Positions 35,421 to 45,220 are shown, counted from the first letter of the stretch. The stretch is 64,000 nt of DNA from Methanobrevibacter gottschalkii DSM 11977 (GCF_003814835.1 NZ_RKRG01000002.1:372001-436000), one strand, 5' to 3'. Numbers and translations: made by a program. Notes: generated from the sequence alone by a model not told the origin.

Positions 35421-35846
35421 ATGTTCGATATTATTGCAGTCCCGGTAGATGGTTCTGATTATGGATATAAAGCAGCTGATGTCGCTATTGAAATAGCTCA
35501 AAAATTCAACTCTAAAATTGCCGCTGTGCATGTTCTTGAGGAATTTTCTTTTAGCAGCTATGATTCTGAAGAAGATGAAGGTAATTCAATTTTATCAAAA
35601 ATTACTAAAAAAGCTAATGATGTCGGAGTTGAAGTTACGGAACATTTACTTACAGCTGATCCTTTAAGAGACATGAAATTCATAGTTGATCAAACACGCG
35701 CCGATTTAGTTGTTATTCATGCCCATGGTTCAAACAATAATAGATTCGTATCTTTTGAAGAAAATAATGTTTCCGATACTCAAATAGGTTCAGTTTCAGA
35801 AAGACTCCTAAGAACTTCTGAAGTTCCGGTATTATTAATCAGATAA
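35421..35846 (+). CDS. Universal stress protein (UspA family)
   Basis: 141 aa single-domain Usp. It starts IIAVPVDGSDYGYKAADVAIEIAQ, has VIHAHGSNNNR in the middle and ends GSVSERLLRTSEVPVLLIR, a normal nucleotide-binding loop (G-S-x-S/x-x-x-L-L-R). Adjacent to and evidently co-transcribed with atwA (2-bp gap), suggesting co-expression under conditions when MCR must be reactivated. Binding of ATP is likely but not proven. Confidence 0.9.
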   Translation: MFDIIAVPVDGSDYGYKAADVAIEIAQKFNSKIAAVHVLEEFSFSSYDSEEDEGNSILSKITKKANDVGVEVTEHLLTADPLRDMKFIVDQTRADLVVIHAHGSNNNRFVSFEENNVSDTQIGSVSERLLRTSEVPVLLIR

Positions 35847-35966
35847 TACTTTAAATTTTATTTTTTCTTTTTTTACAGGGTTAAATAGGTATTTTTTACC
35901 AAAGATTTTATATAATAAAAAACATATTTATTCATAATATAAATTCAGATTTAAGGAGATATTTTT

Positions 35967-36134
35967 ATGATAGTTAAAGATTGGTGCTCATTTTGCGGTG
36001 AGTGCGCTGGGGTTTGCCCAAGAAATTTAATTCAAGTAAGAGAATATTCATTAGTATTTAATGATGATGATTGTAAAGATTGTAATACATGCATTAAAGC
36101 ATGTCCAATAGATGCATTAGAAAAAGAGGACTGA
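35967..36134 (+). CDS. Small 2x[4Fe-4S] ferredoxin paired with geranylgeranyl reductase
   Basis: A 55-aa ORF starting at ATG 35967 behind a GGAGAT site. The sequence has two cluster motifs: CSFCGECAGVCPRN (residues 7-20) and CKDCNTCIKACPIDA (residues 36-50). It ends four bases before the geranylgeranyl reductase ATG. Such small ferredoxins beside these reductases are the probable electron donors for double-bond reduction of archaeal lipids. Confidence 0.9.
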   Translation: MIVKDWCSFCGECAGVCPRNLIQVREYSLVFNDDDCKDCNTCIKACPIDALEKED

Positions 36135-36138
36135 TTAT

Positions 36139-37317
36139 ATGATTGAAACTGACGTAATTGTAGTAGGTTCTGGACCTGCAGGATCAAGTGCGGCAAAACA
36201 TGCTGCATTAGGGGGAGCAAAAGTTATTTTAATGGATAAAAAATCTGAAATTGGTTCACCAAAAAGATGTGCTGAAGGTGTTTCAATTCAGGGACTTGAA
36301 AAATTAGGTATTGAACCTTCTCCTCGTTGGGTTACTCAGGAAATCCAAGGTGTAAGAATCCAAACTCCTGATGGAACTGACACATGGTTAACAAAAGATG
36401 AAGTGAAATTACCGGAAGCCGGTTATATTCTGGAGAGGAAAGTATTTGATAAGCACATGGCTATGGATGCTGCAAGAGCAGGTGCTGAAATCAGAATCAA
36501 AACTTTGGTAACCGGAATTGAAAAAATTGAAAATGGTTATTTGGTATTTACTGAGTCCATGGGCAAAGAAGAAGTTTTCAAATGTAAAGTATTGATTGCA
36601 GCTGATGGTCCTGAAGGGCACATTGCAAGATGGGCAGGTTTAAGACCGGCTGCAAAAGCTAAAGAAATGGAATCCGGTGTACAATATGAAATGTGTAATG
36701 TTGAATTTGAAAAACCAGGAGTAATTGAATTCTACTTAGGTTCATGTGCACCCGGCGGTTATGTATGGATTTTCCCTAAAGGGGATGACATTGCAAATGT
36801 GGGCTTAGCAATTTTACCTCATAAAGCTGAAAAAACCGCTATTGAGTATTTAGATGACTTTGTTGCAAAGTCCCCTTACTTAAAAAATGCTCAAGCCGTT
36901 GAAATAAATGTTGGTGGAGATCCTGTTGGTGGAATGACTAAAAAACTCTATGATGATAATATTCTCGTCTGTGGAGATGCAGCCGGACAAGTAAATCCAT
37001 TAACCGGTGGAGGAATCATTAGTGGTATGACCGGTGGAATGTGTGCTGGTCAAGTTGCTGCTCAGGCTATTAAAGAGGATTGTTCTAAAAAATTCTTAAA
37101 ACAATATGATGAAATGGCGCATGCTGAATTGGACCATGAAATCAAAAGATATAAAAAAGTGCAAGAGTACTTGCTCACTTTATCTGATGAAGAGTTAAAT
37201 GAAATTGCCCATGCATTTGAAGGAGAAACTTTTGAAAAAATTTCTACAACTGAAATAGTTAAAAAACTAATCAAATTATCTCCAAAAGCATTACTTAAAT
37301 TAGGTAAATTTATTTAG
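36139..37317 (+). CDS. Digeranylgeranylglycerophospholipid reductase (geranylgeranyl reductase)
   Basis: 392 aa flavoprotein. FAD-binding GxGxxG at the N-terminus (VVGSGPAGSSAAKHAALGGAK), KRCAEGVSIQGLEKLGI, the conserved YxWxFPKG as GGYVWIFPKGD (about residue 210), and the second FAD motif ILVCGDAAGQVNPLTGGGI. It saturates the isoprenoid chains of archaeal ether lipids. The upstream ferredoxin gene, 4 bp away, probably supplies electrons. galE follows 11 bp downstream, so lipid and surface-sugar genes are neighbours. Confidence 0.93.
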   Translation: MIETDVIVVGSGPAGSSAAKHAALGGAKVILMDKKSEIGSPKRCAEGVSIQGLEKLGIEPSPRWVTQEIQGVRIQTPDGTDTWLTKDEVKLPEAGYILERKVFDKHMAMDAARAGAEIRIKTLVTGIEKIENGYLVFTESMGKEEVFKCKVLIAADGPEGHIARWAGLRPAAKAKEMESGVQYEMCNVEFEKPGVIEFYLGSCAPGGYVWIFPKGDDIANVGLAILPHKAEKTAIEYLDDFVAKSPYLKNAQAVEINVGGDPVGGMTKKLYDDNILVCGDAAGQVNPLTGGGIISGMTGGMCAGQVAAQAIKEDCSKKFLKQYDEMAHAELDHEIKRYKKVQEYLLTLSDEELNEIAHAFEGETFEKISTTEIVKKLIKLSPKALLKLGKFI

Positions 37318-37328
37318 GTGTTTTTTTC

Positions 37329-38297
37329 ATGATTCTTATTACTGGTGGAGCAGGATATATTGGTTCCCATACAAATAAAGCATTACACAATGCAGGTTAC
37401 GATACTGTTGTTGTTGATAATTTATGCAAAGGCTATGAAAACTTTGTTAAATGGGGAAATTTTGAAAATTATGACTTTGGAAGTAAAACTCTCAGGGAGG
37501 TTTTCGAAAAATACGATATAGATGGTGTTATTCACTTCGCTGCATTTTCATCAGTAGCGGAATCAGTTGAGATGCCTCAAAAATATTTTAAAAACAATTA
37601 TAAAAATACTTTAAATCTTTTACAAATAATGAGGGAATTTGGAGTGAATAAGTTTATTTTATCATCCACTGCTGCAGTATATGGAAATCCTGATAAAGTT
37701 CCAATCACTGAAGATCAGGATTTAAAACCAATTAATCCTTATGGACACTCCAAATTTATCACAGAGAAAGCTCTTGAAAGAGAAGCTGAAAAAAATGATT
37801 TTAATTTTGTATCTTTAAGATACTTTAATGCAGCAGGAGCAGATTTTGATTGTGAAGTTGGAGAATTTCATGATCCTGAAACTCACTTAATTCCATTAGT
37901 ACTGGATGCGGCTATCGGAAAACGTGAAAGTATTTCTATTTTTGGTGATGATTATAATACGGCTGATGGAACCTGTGTTCGTGATTATATCCATGTAAAT
38001 GATTTAGCCGATGCACATATTAGGGCATATGAATATTTATGTGATAAAAATGAATCCAATATTTTCAATCTTGGAAATGGTCAAGGATATTCTGTTCGTG
38101 AAGTAATTGACATGTGTAAGAAGGTCACTGGCCGTGATTTTGAAGTTAAAATTGATGAACGCCGTGAAGGTGATCCTGATATATTAATAGCTGATTCAGC
38201 AAAAATTAAGGAAAAATTAGGCTGGACTCCAAAATACAATTTAGAGCAAATTGTAGAGTCTGCTTGGAAATGGCATAAAAAAATTAATGTAATTTAG
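37329..38297 (+). CDS. galE: UDP-glucose 4-epimerase
   Basis: 322 aa short-chain dehydrogenase/epimerase. NAD-binding TGGAGYIGSHTNKAL at the N-terminus, catalytic SSTAAVYGN and YGHSKFITEK (YxxxK), RYFNAAGAD, and GDDYNTADGTCVRDYIHVNDLA, which is diagnostic of GalE. It interconverts UDP-glucose and UDP-galactose for cell-wall pseudomurein and glycans. GGTG ribosome site between it and the geranylgeranyl reductase gene. Confidence 0.93.
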   Translation: MILITGGAGYIGSHTNKALHNAGYDTVVVDNLCKGYENFVKWGNFENYDFGSKTLREVFEKYDIDGVIHFAAFSSVAESVEMPQKYFKNNYKNTLNLLQIMREFGVNKFILSSTAAVYGNPDKVPITEDQDLKPINPYGHSKFITEKALEREAEKNDFNFVSLRYFNAAGADFDCEVGEFHDPETHLIPLVLDAAIGKRESISIFGDDYNTADGTCVRDYIHVNDLADAHIRAYEYLCDKNESNIFNLGNGQGYSVREVIDMCKKVTGRDFEVKIDERREGDPDILIADSAKIKEKLGWTPKYNLEQIVESAWKWHKKINVI

Positions 38298-38306
38298 GTA
38301 ATATTC

Positions 38307-39200
38307 ATGGAAAATGAAAGTCATGAATCAAAAATAGATGTTCGTATAATAGTATCCGGTTTGGATATTGCACAGCTTGTTTCAAAGGCGGTTAACAATA
38401 TTCACTTGGAAAATGATTATAATATCGTTGTTTCATCAATAATTCCTACTGTAGAATTAAGCATAGTAAAAAAAGTGGCTAGTGGTGCCGATATTCTTTT
38501 AATTGGTGGATATGGTAGTGATGAAACTTATAATATTCTTTTCAATGAACTGAAAACTGATTTTAATCACATTGGATTATTTGATTATAATAATATTATT
38601 GTTGAAGATGAATCTATTGACTTTAAACTAGCTGAAAAGGAGATTCTTAATTCAATAATAAAATCAACATTGTCTTATTCTTTAAATTTAATTAATGTTC
38701 ATACATTAGAAAACAAGCTAATGAAAGTGACTCATAACTATAATAATTTACTTGATGATTATAATCAGGTTCTCAAAGAAAACGAAGTTTTATCTCAGGA
38801 GAATAATGAACTAATGGAAGATATTAAAGAGTTAAAATCGGACTTTAATGCATTTAAATTGAGATATGAAGATATTTATTCAAAAGAAATTCTTGAAATA
38901 TTCAGTTTAGATGATCTGTGGCAAGAAACATTTAGACAAGATTTATTGGATGGTGATAGAATTGTTATTGCCACTGATAAATTTAAACCCGATGATATCC
39001 TTGTTGGTCAGGGTTTCATTGCTTCACAATCAAAAGAAAAAGCAATCGAATGGTTGAAAATCATTAGAACTGCATTGATATTTGTCGATGATAATGCAGG
39101 GGATTTGAAAAAGGAATCAGGTATTGGAGAAGAAGAAAATATCCCAGAAGACAAAGATGATTATGATATGTCCAATACTTTTGAAAACTTTTGGGATTGA
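38307..39200 (+). CDS. Hypothetical coiled-coil protein
   Basis: 297 aa, acidic. Residues 1-110 look like an alpha/beta domain (DVRIIVSGLDIAQLVSKAV; ASGADILLIGGYGSDETYN, with a glycine loop), residues 135-195 form a strong coiled coil (LMKVTHNYNNLLDDYNQVLK ... ELMEDIKELKSDF), and a second small domain follows (RIVIATDKFKPDDILVGQGF). The tail is disordered and acidic. I do not recognise the family. It sits 9 bp behind galE and before purF. Confidence 0.75.
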   Translation: MENESHESKIDVRIIVSGLDIAQLVSKAVNNIHLENDYNIVVSSIIPTVELSIVKKVASGADILLIGGYGSDETYNILFNELKTDFNHIGLFDYNNIIVEDESIDFKLAEKEILNSIIKSTLSYSLNLINVHTLENKLMKVTHNYNNLLDDYNQVLKENEVLSQENNELMEDIKELKSDFNAFKLRYEDIYSKEILEIFSLDDLWQETFRQDLLDGDRIVIATDKFKPDDILVGQGFIASQSKEKAIEWLKIIRTALIFVDDNAGDLKKESGIGEEENIPEDKDDYDMSNTFENFWD

Positions 39201-39261
39201 ACAATTATTTTTTATACTAGTTAAACTATAATTAAATATACTGTTTATAGGGAGTTAGTAA

Positions 39262-40683
39262 ATGCAAGGAGAGATAGAAGATAAGTGTGGTATTGTTGGA
39301 ATTCATTGTCCTGATGAATCTAAAAATGTTGCATCTTTTGTTTATTATTGTTTGTATGCTTTACAGCACAGAGGTCAGGAATCAGCAGGAATTGCTACTT
39401 TTAATCCGGAAAAAGGGTTGAATTATTATTGCGGTATGGGGTTAATAACTGATGTTTTTAAAGATTATGAAATCCAGAATCTCAAGGGAAACATGGCTAT
39501 TGGGCATGTAAGATACTCCACAACCGGTCAATCCAGACTTGAAAATTCACAGCCTTTTGTAACTGATTTTGATGATGGATTTATTGCTATGGCTCATAAT
39601 GGAGATATAGTAAACTCCGCAGAGTTGAGAAATGAATTGGTCAAAGAAGGTTATGAGTTTAAATCTGATACTGATTCCGAAGTTATTTGTTATATGCTTA
39701 AAAGGGAACATTATGACAATAATAAAAATATAATTGATTCAATAGAATCTGTTTCTAAAAAACTTGTGGGATCTTATGCATTAACTATTTTAGTAAATGG
39801 TGACTTATATGGTGTACGTGATCCTATGGGAATCAAACCACTTGCAGTTGCAAAAAGAGGAGATGAATTTATCCTCGCATCTGAAACTGTTGCATTTGAT
39901 GTAATCAATGCAGAATATATTAGGGATATTGAACCTGGTGAAGTGGTATTTTTTGAAAATGATGAAATCAACTCTCATATGTTGGAAATTGCAGGGGATT
40001 GTAAAATTTCTCATTGCATGTTCGAATATGTATACTTTGCAAGGCCGGACAGTACAATTGATGGTATTAATGTTTATGAGACTAGAATGAATATCGGTCG
40101 CCAATTGCATGAGCTGTATCCTATTGATGCTGATGTTGTAATTCCGGTGCCTGATTCATCTATTCCTGCGGCTATCGGATATTCAAGAGCTTCCGGAATA
40201 CCATATGGTGAAGGTTTAATCAAAAACAGGTATGTCGGAAGGACATTTATCATGCCCACTCAGGAGGAGCGTGAGCTGGCGGTTAGACTTAAATTAAATC
40301 CTATCAAAGATGCTATTAAAGGCAAAAGAATTATTCTAATTGATGACAGTATTGTAAGGGGAACTACTTCCAAAAAATTATTGGATCTTGTAAAAGAAGC
40401 AGAACCGGCTGAAATTCACTTTTTAGTAGGTTGTCCGCCTGTTATTTCTCCCTGTTTTTATGGTGTAGCTATGGCAACCAAAAAGGAATTAATTGCAGCT
40501 AATTATTCTATAGAAGAAATCCAAGACCAACTTGAAATTGATACATTGGGTTATATCACCATTGAATCTTTAATTGAAGCTATTGGAATGTCTAAAGATG
40601 ATTTATGTTTAGGTTGCATTAATGAAGAGTATCCTACTGAAATACCCGAAGGTCTTGAAGCCGAAACTTACTATAAGCCTTAG
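39262..40683 (+). CDS. purF: Amidophosphoribosyltransferase
   Basis: 473 aa. An eight-residue propeptide (MQGEIEDK) precedes the N-terminal nucleophile Cys in [11 protein letters not shown], which must be exposed by cleavage. The glutaminase domain has GHVRYSTTG and MAHNGDIVN; the phosphoribosyl domain has the PRPP motif [16 protein letters not shown] (about residue 355). Cysteines around C243, CPPVISPC and CLGC may hold an Fe-S cluster as in Bacillus-type PurF. First committed step of purine synthesis. Confidence 0.95.
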   Translation: MQGEIEDKCGIVGIHCPDESKNVASFVYYCLYALQHRGQESAGIATFNPEKGLNYYCGMGLITDVFKDYEIQNLKGNMAIGHVRYSTTGQSRLENSQPFVTDFDDGFIAMAHNGDIVNSAELRNELVKEGYEFKSDTDSEVICYMLKREHYDNNKNIIDSIESVSKKLVGSYALTILVNGDLYGVRDPMGIKPLAVAKRGDEFILASETVAFDVINAEYIRDIEPGEVVFFENDEINSHMLEIAGDCKISHCMFEYVYFARPDSTIDGINVYETRMNIGRQLHELYPIDADVVIPVPDSSIPAAIGYSRASGIPYGEGLIKNRYVGRTFIMPTQEERELAVRLKLNPIKDAIKGKRIILIDDSIVRGTTSKKLLDLVKEAEPAEIHFLVGCPPVISPCFYGVAMATKKELIAANYSIEEIQDQLEIDTLGYITIESLIEAIGMSKDDLCLGCINEEYPTEIPEGLEAETYYKP

Positions 40684-40688
40684 ATATC

Positions 40689-41936
40689 ATGGTTGAATTA
40701 TTAGCTCCAGCGGGAAATTTTATTTCACTTCGTGCTGTTTTAGAAAATGGTGCTGATGCAGTTTACTTTGGCCTTGATGATTATAATATGAGAGCCAATG
40801 CTAAAAATTTCTCATTAAATGATTTAAAAGAAGTGTCAAAAATAGCTAATGAGTATGGAGCTAAAACTTATTTATGTACAAATACTATTTTAAATGAAAG
40901 ATTGGCTTGTTCGTTAGATAATAAATTAGGGGATATTGCATCTAGTGAAATTGACGGGCTTATTCTATCAGACATTGGGTTAATTGAAAATACTGTATCC
41001 AATGGTCTTGAAGCTCACATTAGCGTACAGCAGAATGTTACTAATTCATATATGTTAAAAACACTTAAAAAGTTAGGTGCTAAAAGAGCAATTCTTTCTC
41101 GGGAACTTTCTTTAAGGGAAATCATGGATTTGGCTAAAAAATCACCAATTGAAACGGAAATTTTTGTTCATGGTGCTATCTGCATGGCAATTTCCGGACG
41201 ATGTTTTTTAAGTTACGGTCTTTATGGTAGGAGTGCCAATTGCGGGGATTGCCTGCAGCCTTGCCGTAAAAACTGGACACTGACTTATGAAGAGGGGGAT
41301 GATAATGTTATAAACTTCTCGGATGCGGAAGAGGAATCATTTATTATTACCTCAAGTGATGATGGAAGTTACAGAACTAACTTTTTTTCACCTAAAGATT
41401 TATGTATGATTGAATACATTCCGGAACTTATGAAAAGCGGTGTTGCTTCATTTAAACTTGAAGGAAGGGCACGTAGTCCAGATTATGGTGCAATGGTTAC
41501 TGGAGTTTACAGGCAAGCTATTGATAGTTATATTGCTGATCCATTAAACTATAAGGTTAAGGAGGAATGGATGGAAGAGCTTGAAAATGTGTTTAATCGT
41601 GGATTTGACACTAATTTTTACTTTAATACTCCATTTGAAATCAGTGAAGATAATCAGTCAAAATATATTAAGAAAGACATTGGTCAAGTTGTAAACTATT
41701 ATAATAAAGTTAAAGCAGCAGAGCTTAGAATTTGGGATGATTTGAAAACAGGTGATAAAATTATCATCCAGGGCAAAACTACTGGTTCGATTACTCATAC
41801 AATCGATTCTATGCAGATTGATGGCAAGTCTGTTTCGAGTGTTAAAAAAGGTTCTAATGTAGCAATTGCTATTCCGACAAAAGTCAGGGAAAATGACTTT
41901 GTTTATAAATTAGTTGAGAGGAATGTTGATGATTAA
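40689..41936 (+). CDS. U32 family protein (peptidase U32 / RNA hydroxylation type)
   Basis: 415 aa. N-terminus ELLAPAGNFISLRAVLENGADAVYFGLDDYNMRANAKNF is the canonical U32 start, with the family motif EIFVHGAICMAISGRCFLSY and the Cys cluster CGDCLQPCRKNW, then FKLEGRARSPDY. Members include collagenase-like proteins and RNA hydroxylases (RlhA, TrhP) that need Fe-S clusters; no reliable substrate assignment is possible here. It ends overlapping cfbC by 8 bp. Confidence 0.88.
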   Translation: MVELLAPAGNFISLRAVLENGADAVYFGLDDYNMRANAKNFSLNDLKEVSKIANEYGAKTYLCTNTILNERLACSLDNKLGDIASSEIDGLILSDIGLIENTVSNGLEAHISVQQNVTNSYMLKTLKKLGAKRAILSRELSLREIMDLAKKSPIETEIFVHGAICMAISGRCFLSYGLYGRSANCGDCLQPCRKNWTLTYEEGDDNVINFSDAEEESFIITSSDDGSYRTNFFSPKDLCMIEYIPELMKSGVASFKLEGRARSPDYGAMVTGVYRQAIDSYIADPLNYKVKEEWMEELENVFNRGFDTNFYFNTPFEISEDNQSKYIKKDIGQVVNYYNKVKAAELRIWDDLKTGDKIIIQGKTTGSITHTIDSMQIDGKSVSSVKKGSNVAIAIPTKVRENDFVYKLVERNVDD

Positions 41937-42723
41937 AAAAATAGCTATTTATGGAAAAGGTGGAATTGGAAAAAGTACTACTGTAGCCAATTTATCTGCC
42001 GTATGGGGTAGTGATAATCTGAAGTGTATTGTTATTGGTTGTGACCCGAAAGCAGACACAACACGTACATTACATGGCTCAAGAATTCCAACTGTTGTTC
42101 AAACTCTGAAAGATAATAGAAAACCTGAAAGGGAGGATCTTGTTTTCAGAGGTTTTAAGGATATTTTATGTGTTGAAAGCGGAGGTCCGGAACCTGGTGT
42201 GGGATGTGCCGGTCGTGGTGTTATTGTTGCTATGAAACGCCTTGAAAACTTAGGTGTTTTTGATGAAGAATTGGATGTTGTCGTATATGACGTATTGGGT
42301 GATGTTGTCTGCGGTGGTTTTTCAGTGCCTCTTCGTGAAAAATATGCTGATGAGGTTTTAATCGTGACTTCTGGTGAGTATATGGCATTATATGCTGCAA
42401 ACAATATTGTGAAAGGGGTTAAAAAACTTAAAGGTAATTTAAGTGGTATAGTCTGCAACTGCAGAAATGTTGAAAATGAAGAGCAGATTGTCAATGACTT
42501 TGCTCAAAGGATAGGCACACATGTTATTGGCACTATTCATAGAAGTAATTTAATTCAGGATGCTGAATTAGATGCAAAAACAGTTGTGGAAAAATATCCT
42601 GAAAGTTCTGAAGCACAAGAATACAGAGACCTTGCTTCAAGTATAATGTCTAATGAGAAAATATCAACTCCGGAACCGATGGATGATGAAGAATTCGAAT
42701 CATTCTTCAAATCATACTTATAG
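41929..42723 (+). CDS. cfbC: NifH-like reductase CfbC of coenzyme F430 biosynthesis
   Basis: 264 aa from the ATG at 41929, 8 bases after GAGAGGA; other in-frame starts (41914 TTG, 41923 ATG) are possible. NifH features: P-loop YGKGGIGKSTTVANLSA, CDPKADTTRTL, the 4Fe-4S cysteines in GVGCAGRGV and DVVCGGFSVPL. It lacks neighbours nifD/nifK, and the divergent sequence matches the methanogen NflH/CfbC type that delivers electrons to CfbD for the six-electron reduction of Ni-sirohydrochlorin diamide on the way to F430 of MCR. Overlap with the U32 gene suggests shared expression. Confidence 0.88.
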   Translation: MIKKIAIYGKGGIGKSTTVANLSAVWGSDNLKCIVIGCDPKADTTRTLHGSRIPTVVQTLKDNRKPEREDLVFRGFKDILCVESGGPEPGVGCAGRGVIVAMKRLENLGVFDEELDVVVYDVLGDVVCGGFSVPLREKYADEVLIVTSGEYMALYAANNIVKGVKKLKGNLSGIVCNCRNVENEEQIVNDFAQRIGTHVIGTIHRSNLIQDAELDAKTVVEKYPESSEAQEYRDLASSIMSNEKISTPEPMDDEEFESFFKSYL

Positions 42724-42729
42724 AAAATT

Positions 42730-43209
42730 ATGTACTACTCTACTAATTATAATTCCCCGATTGGCGAAATGTTATTTGTAAGCGACGGTGAAGCTGTTTG
42801 CGGAATCTGGTTTTGCAATCAGAAATACTTTAAAAATAACATTGACAAGACTGTAAGAAAAGATGATTTAGTTATTTTTATAAAACTTAAAAAATGGTTT
42901 GACGATTATTTCAACGGTTTAAATCCCAAAATTGATTTTAAACTGAAACCTCAAGGCAGTGAGTTCAGACAAAAGGTCTGGAAAATATTATGTGAAATAC
43001 CATATGGTGAAACATTAACTTATGGGGATATTGCATCAATGATATCTCCAAACATGTCAGCTCAGGCGGTTGGTGGTGCTGTTGGACATAATCCAATTAC
43101 TATTCTGATACCCTGCCATCGGGTATTAGGTGCAAACGGTAAATTAACAGGTTACGCTGGTGGTTTGGATAGAAAAATAAAATTACTGAAGTTAGAAAAA
43201 ATCTTATAA
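42730..43209 (+). CDS. ogt: Methylated-DNA-protein-cysteine methyltransferase
   Basis: 159 aa. The active-site motif IPCHRVLGANGKLTGYAGG holds the acceptor Cys, and FRQKVWKILCEIPYGETLTYGDIA is the DNA-binding helix-turn-helix with the Arg/Tyr finger. It takes the alkyl group from O6-alkylguanine in a suicide reaction. It starts six bases after cfbC. Length normal for archaeal Ogt with a short N-terminal domain. Confidence 0.93.
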   Translation: MYYSTNYNSPIGEMLFVSDGEAVCGIWFCNQKYFKNNIDKTVRKDDLVIFIKLKKWFDDYFNGLNPKIDFKLKPQGSEFRQKVWKILCEIPYGETLTYGDIASMISPNMSAQAVGGAVGHNPITILIPCHRVLGANGKLTGYAGGLDRKIKLLKLEKIL

Positions 43210-43219
43210 ACTAGATAAC

Positions 43220-43759
43220 ATGAATTTACCATTAAATATTGTTATAGGTAATGCAATATCCTTAATTGCAGGTATTTTTATTCTGTTCAGTATGTGGGTT
43301 AATGATGAAAAGGAAGTCTATAAACATCAGTTTTCAAATGCCTTTATTTTAACTATCTCATCAGCATTCTTTTTTTCCTGGACTGGTGTTGTAACTATGG
43401 CAATAGCCGCATCAAGAAATGCAATGGTTTATAAGGATAGATTAACTTTTAATTGGACAATATTTTTCATTATAGTTTCATTAACAGTCGGCTGTTTAGT
43501 AAATACAATGGGTATTGTTGGATTATTGCCAATTATTGCATTAGTTCAAATTACATTATCCAATTACTATTTAAAATCAATCAAAGCAATTAAAATAAGT
43601 TTCATTGTAAATAGTATAATTTATATAATTTATTTCTTTGCAATATGGGATTTTTCATCTGTAGCTATTGAAAGTGTTACTGTAGCTGTGGGGATGATTT
43701 CATTATTGAGATTAATTAATCTAAATAAACCAATTTTTTGCAACAATGAAGTATCATAA
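43220..43759 (+). CDS. YgjV-like inner membrane protein
   Basis: 179 aa with about six membrane helices and small polar loops (VNDEKEVYKHQFSNA, SRNAMVYKDRLTFNW). The pattern with a conserved NA/N in the second helix and an R-N in the third is like the YgjV family of bacteria and archaea; function unknown. It follows ogt by 10 bp. Confidence 0.65.
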   Translation: MNLPLNIVIGNAISLIAGIFILFSMWVNDEKEVYKHQFSNAFILTISSAFFFSWTGVVTMAIAASRNAMVYKDRLTFNWTIFFIIVSLTVGCLVNTMGIVGLLPIIALVQITLSNYYLKSIKAIKISFIVNSIIYIIYFFAIWDFSSVAIESVTVAVGMISLLRLINLNKPIFCNNEVS

Positions 43760-43828
43760 AGATTCTAGTTTTTTCATTTTCATCCAAATTGGATTATAAT
43801 GTGTTTTATTGTATGGTTTGCAATGGAA

Positions 43829-44632
43829 TTAATCAATAAACTTTTTCCACATTCCAGTTTGGAGAACACTTTTTTCACTTACTTCTTCTAATTTTAAAAA
43901 TAATTTCCAAGGCATTGAAACAATTAAATAGTTATTTGGGATGAAATGTTTCATTTTACTACGTCCGGCAAAATCAATTGGACTTAAAACAGGTTTTGGG
44001 TCATCACTTTCATCTTCTCTAAAAGTAAAACATCCAATGGCTTGGCATCCTGATGCTTGAGGTGTTAAAATATAAGTGTCTTTAAGTCTGAATGAGGTAT
44101 TTATTTGAATTAATGCAGTTAATTCAATTGGATTAACAGTAAATATTACAGAATCTGGAATTTCACCATAATTCAAATTCTCCAATCCTTTAAAAATCAC
44201 GTAATCTTCACTATCATAAACAGGTCGGGATTTTATATTTTCTTTTGCAGTTTTAAAATCTGAATAAATTCTCTCGCCATGTTCAAACATTTCACGGGTT
44301 GGTTTAGACATATGACTTAACTTTTCCAAATATTTCTCCTTATTTGGTGCTGAATCAACACCGCAGGATAAAAATGATGCTTGAAAATCCATTGCATTTT
44401 CATCCCTAAATCCGTCTCCCCAACCAAAACCTACAGAAATTCCACCACAGCTAATGTGTTCACGACCAAAACAGGTAGTTATACGTTTAGCTATTGTTTG
44501 TGCAACAAAACTCATTACACATCCCCCTTTGCCCGGTTTAGGTTCTTTTACATCTTTTGGTTTGGTGTTGCTTTTGATTAAAACAATTGGTGGAAATTTC
44601 ATTTCCAGTTCTTCTGATATGTTACTTTGCAT
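43829..44632 (-). CDS. DUF169 family protein
   Basis: 267 aa from the ATG at 44632, placed behind GGTGAA; an ATG at 44644 would add four residues but then has no ribosome site. Stretches typical of DUF169: FPPIVLIKSNTKPKDV (early), PKPGKGGCVMSFVAQTIAKR, and QASGCQAIGCFTFRED near the C-terminus. The family is common in anaerobes; possible binding of a metal or cofactor by its conserved Cys residues is a guess. It lies convergent with the YgjV-like gene. Confidence 0.82.
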   Translation of the reverse strand: MQSNISEELEMKFPPIVLIKSNTKPKDVKEPKPGKGGCVMSFVAQTIAKRITTCFGREHISCGGISVGFGWGDGFRDENAMDFQASFLSCGVDSAPNKEKYLEKLSHMSKPTREMFEHGERIYSDFKTAKENIKSRPVYDSEDYVIFKGLENLNYGEIPDSVIFTVNPIELTALIQINTSFRLKDTYILTPQASGCQAIGCFTFREDESDDPKPVLSPIDFAGRSKMKHFIPNNYLIVSMPWKLFLKLEEVSEKSVLQTGMWKKFID

Positions 44633-44711
44633 ATTATTCACCATTTGATAATTTGAATAAAAAATGTTTTAAATTTAATAGTGAATGGTTTTCAGTATAT
44701 TCTGTTAAGAT

Positions 44712-45137
44712 TCATGTTGGAAATATTCTAATTTTATCAATTTTATCAATTGATTTAATATTATTAAAACTTACTTTAAATGTATGCATTCCTAAAAAAT
44801 CCTTAACTGCAAATTCATGTTGTGCGGTTTCAATAATTCTTCCATTTTCATCATATAAATTAACATTAGTCTCTATTTTTCGATATGGGCCTAATTTATT
44901 TAATGTTTCTTTATTATTTTCAACAATATCACCATAGACATAAATTGAATAGTTCTTAAGAAATTCCAAATAAAGAACTCTTATTGAAAGTGCTTCGTAG
45001 GTTATGCCAATTTTTTCTTCAATTTTTGGCATTAGCTCTATTTTATTATATAATTCTTCTGATAAATCATATTCAGAGCATTCCTTTACATAATCAACAA
45101 CAACTTTGATTGTATTGTTTTCATCTGAATTAAACAT
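44712..45137 (-). CDS. Hypothetical protein with FxLYD-like beta domain
   Basis: 141 aa. A helical N-terminus (residues 1-55) is followed by a beta domain: YSIYVYGDIVENNKETLNKL, then VNLYDENGRIIETAQ, DFLGMHTFKVSF, and a last strand KIDKIRIFP. The same succession occurs in the gene on the opposite strand at 45221 (VYGEF, IFYDDESNII, DGFLGSGTFDFWV, HKIKIIP), so the two are distant homologues placed back to back. The domain resembles FxLYD beta-sandwich domains. GGTGAT ribosome site. Confidence 0.65.
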   Translation of the reverse strand: MFNSDENNTIKVVVDYVKECSEYDLSEELYNKIELMPKIEEKIGITYEALSIRVLYLEFLKNYSIYVYGDIVENNKETLNKLGPYRKIETNVNLYDENGRIIETAQHEFAVKDFLGMHTFKVSFNNIKSIDKIDKIRIFPT

Positions 45138-45169
45138 TCAATCACCTATTTTTTAACAATATATTTATA

Positions 45170-45201
45170 AAACATGTTTATTAAACATTAGTGTAATGTT
45201 T
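45170..45201. promoter_or_regulatory. Palindromic operator-like sites between divergent genes
   Basis: Two perfect palindromes lie close together: AAACATGTTT (45170-45179) and AAACATTA-GTG-TAATGTTT (45183-45201). An ATATTTATAAA TATA-like box sits at 45161-45171. They lie between the start codons of two divergent genes encoding related beta-domain proteins. A dimeric repressor controlling both genes is the simplest reading; which protein binds is unknown. Confidence 0.6.
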
Positions 45202-45220
45202 GTTAAATATGGGTGATATT

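Noticed and set aside
41929-42723. Nitrogenase iron protein NifH for nitrogen fixation
   Set aside because: No nifD/K/E/N nearby and the sequence is the divergent methanogen type; F430 synthesis (CfbC) is the better assignment.
44381-44937. Plus-strand ORFs opposite the DUF169 gene and its neighbour
   Set aside because: They run antisense to well-supported minus-strand genes and have no coding character.
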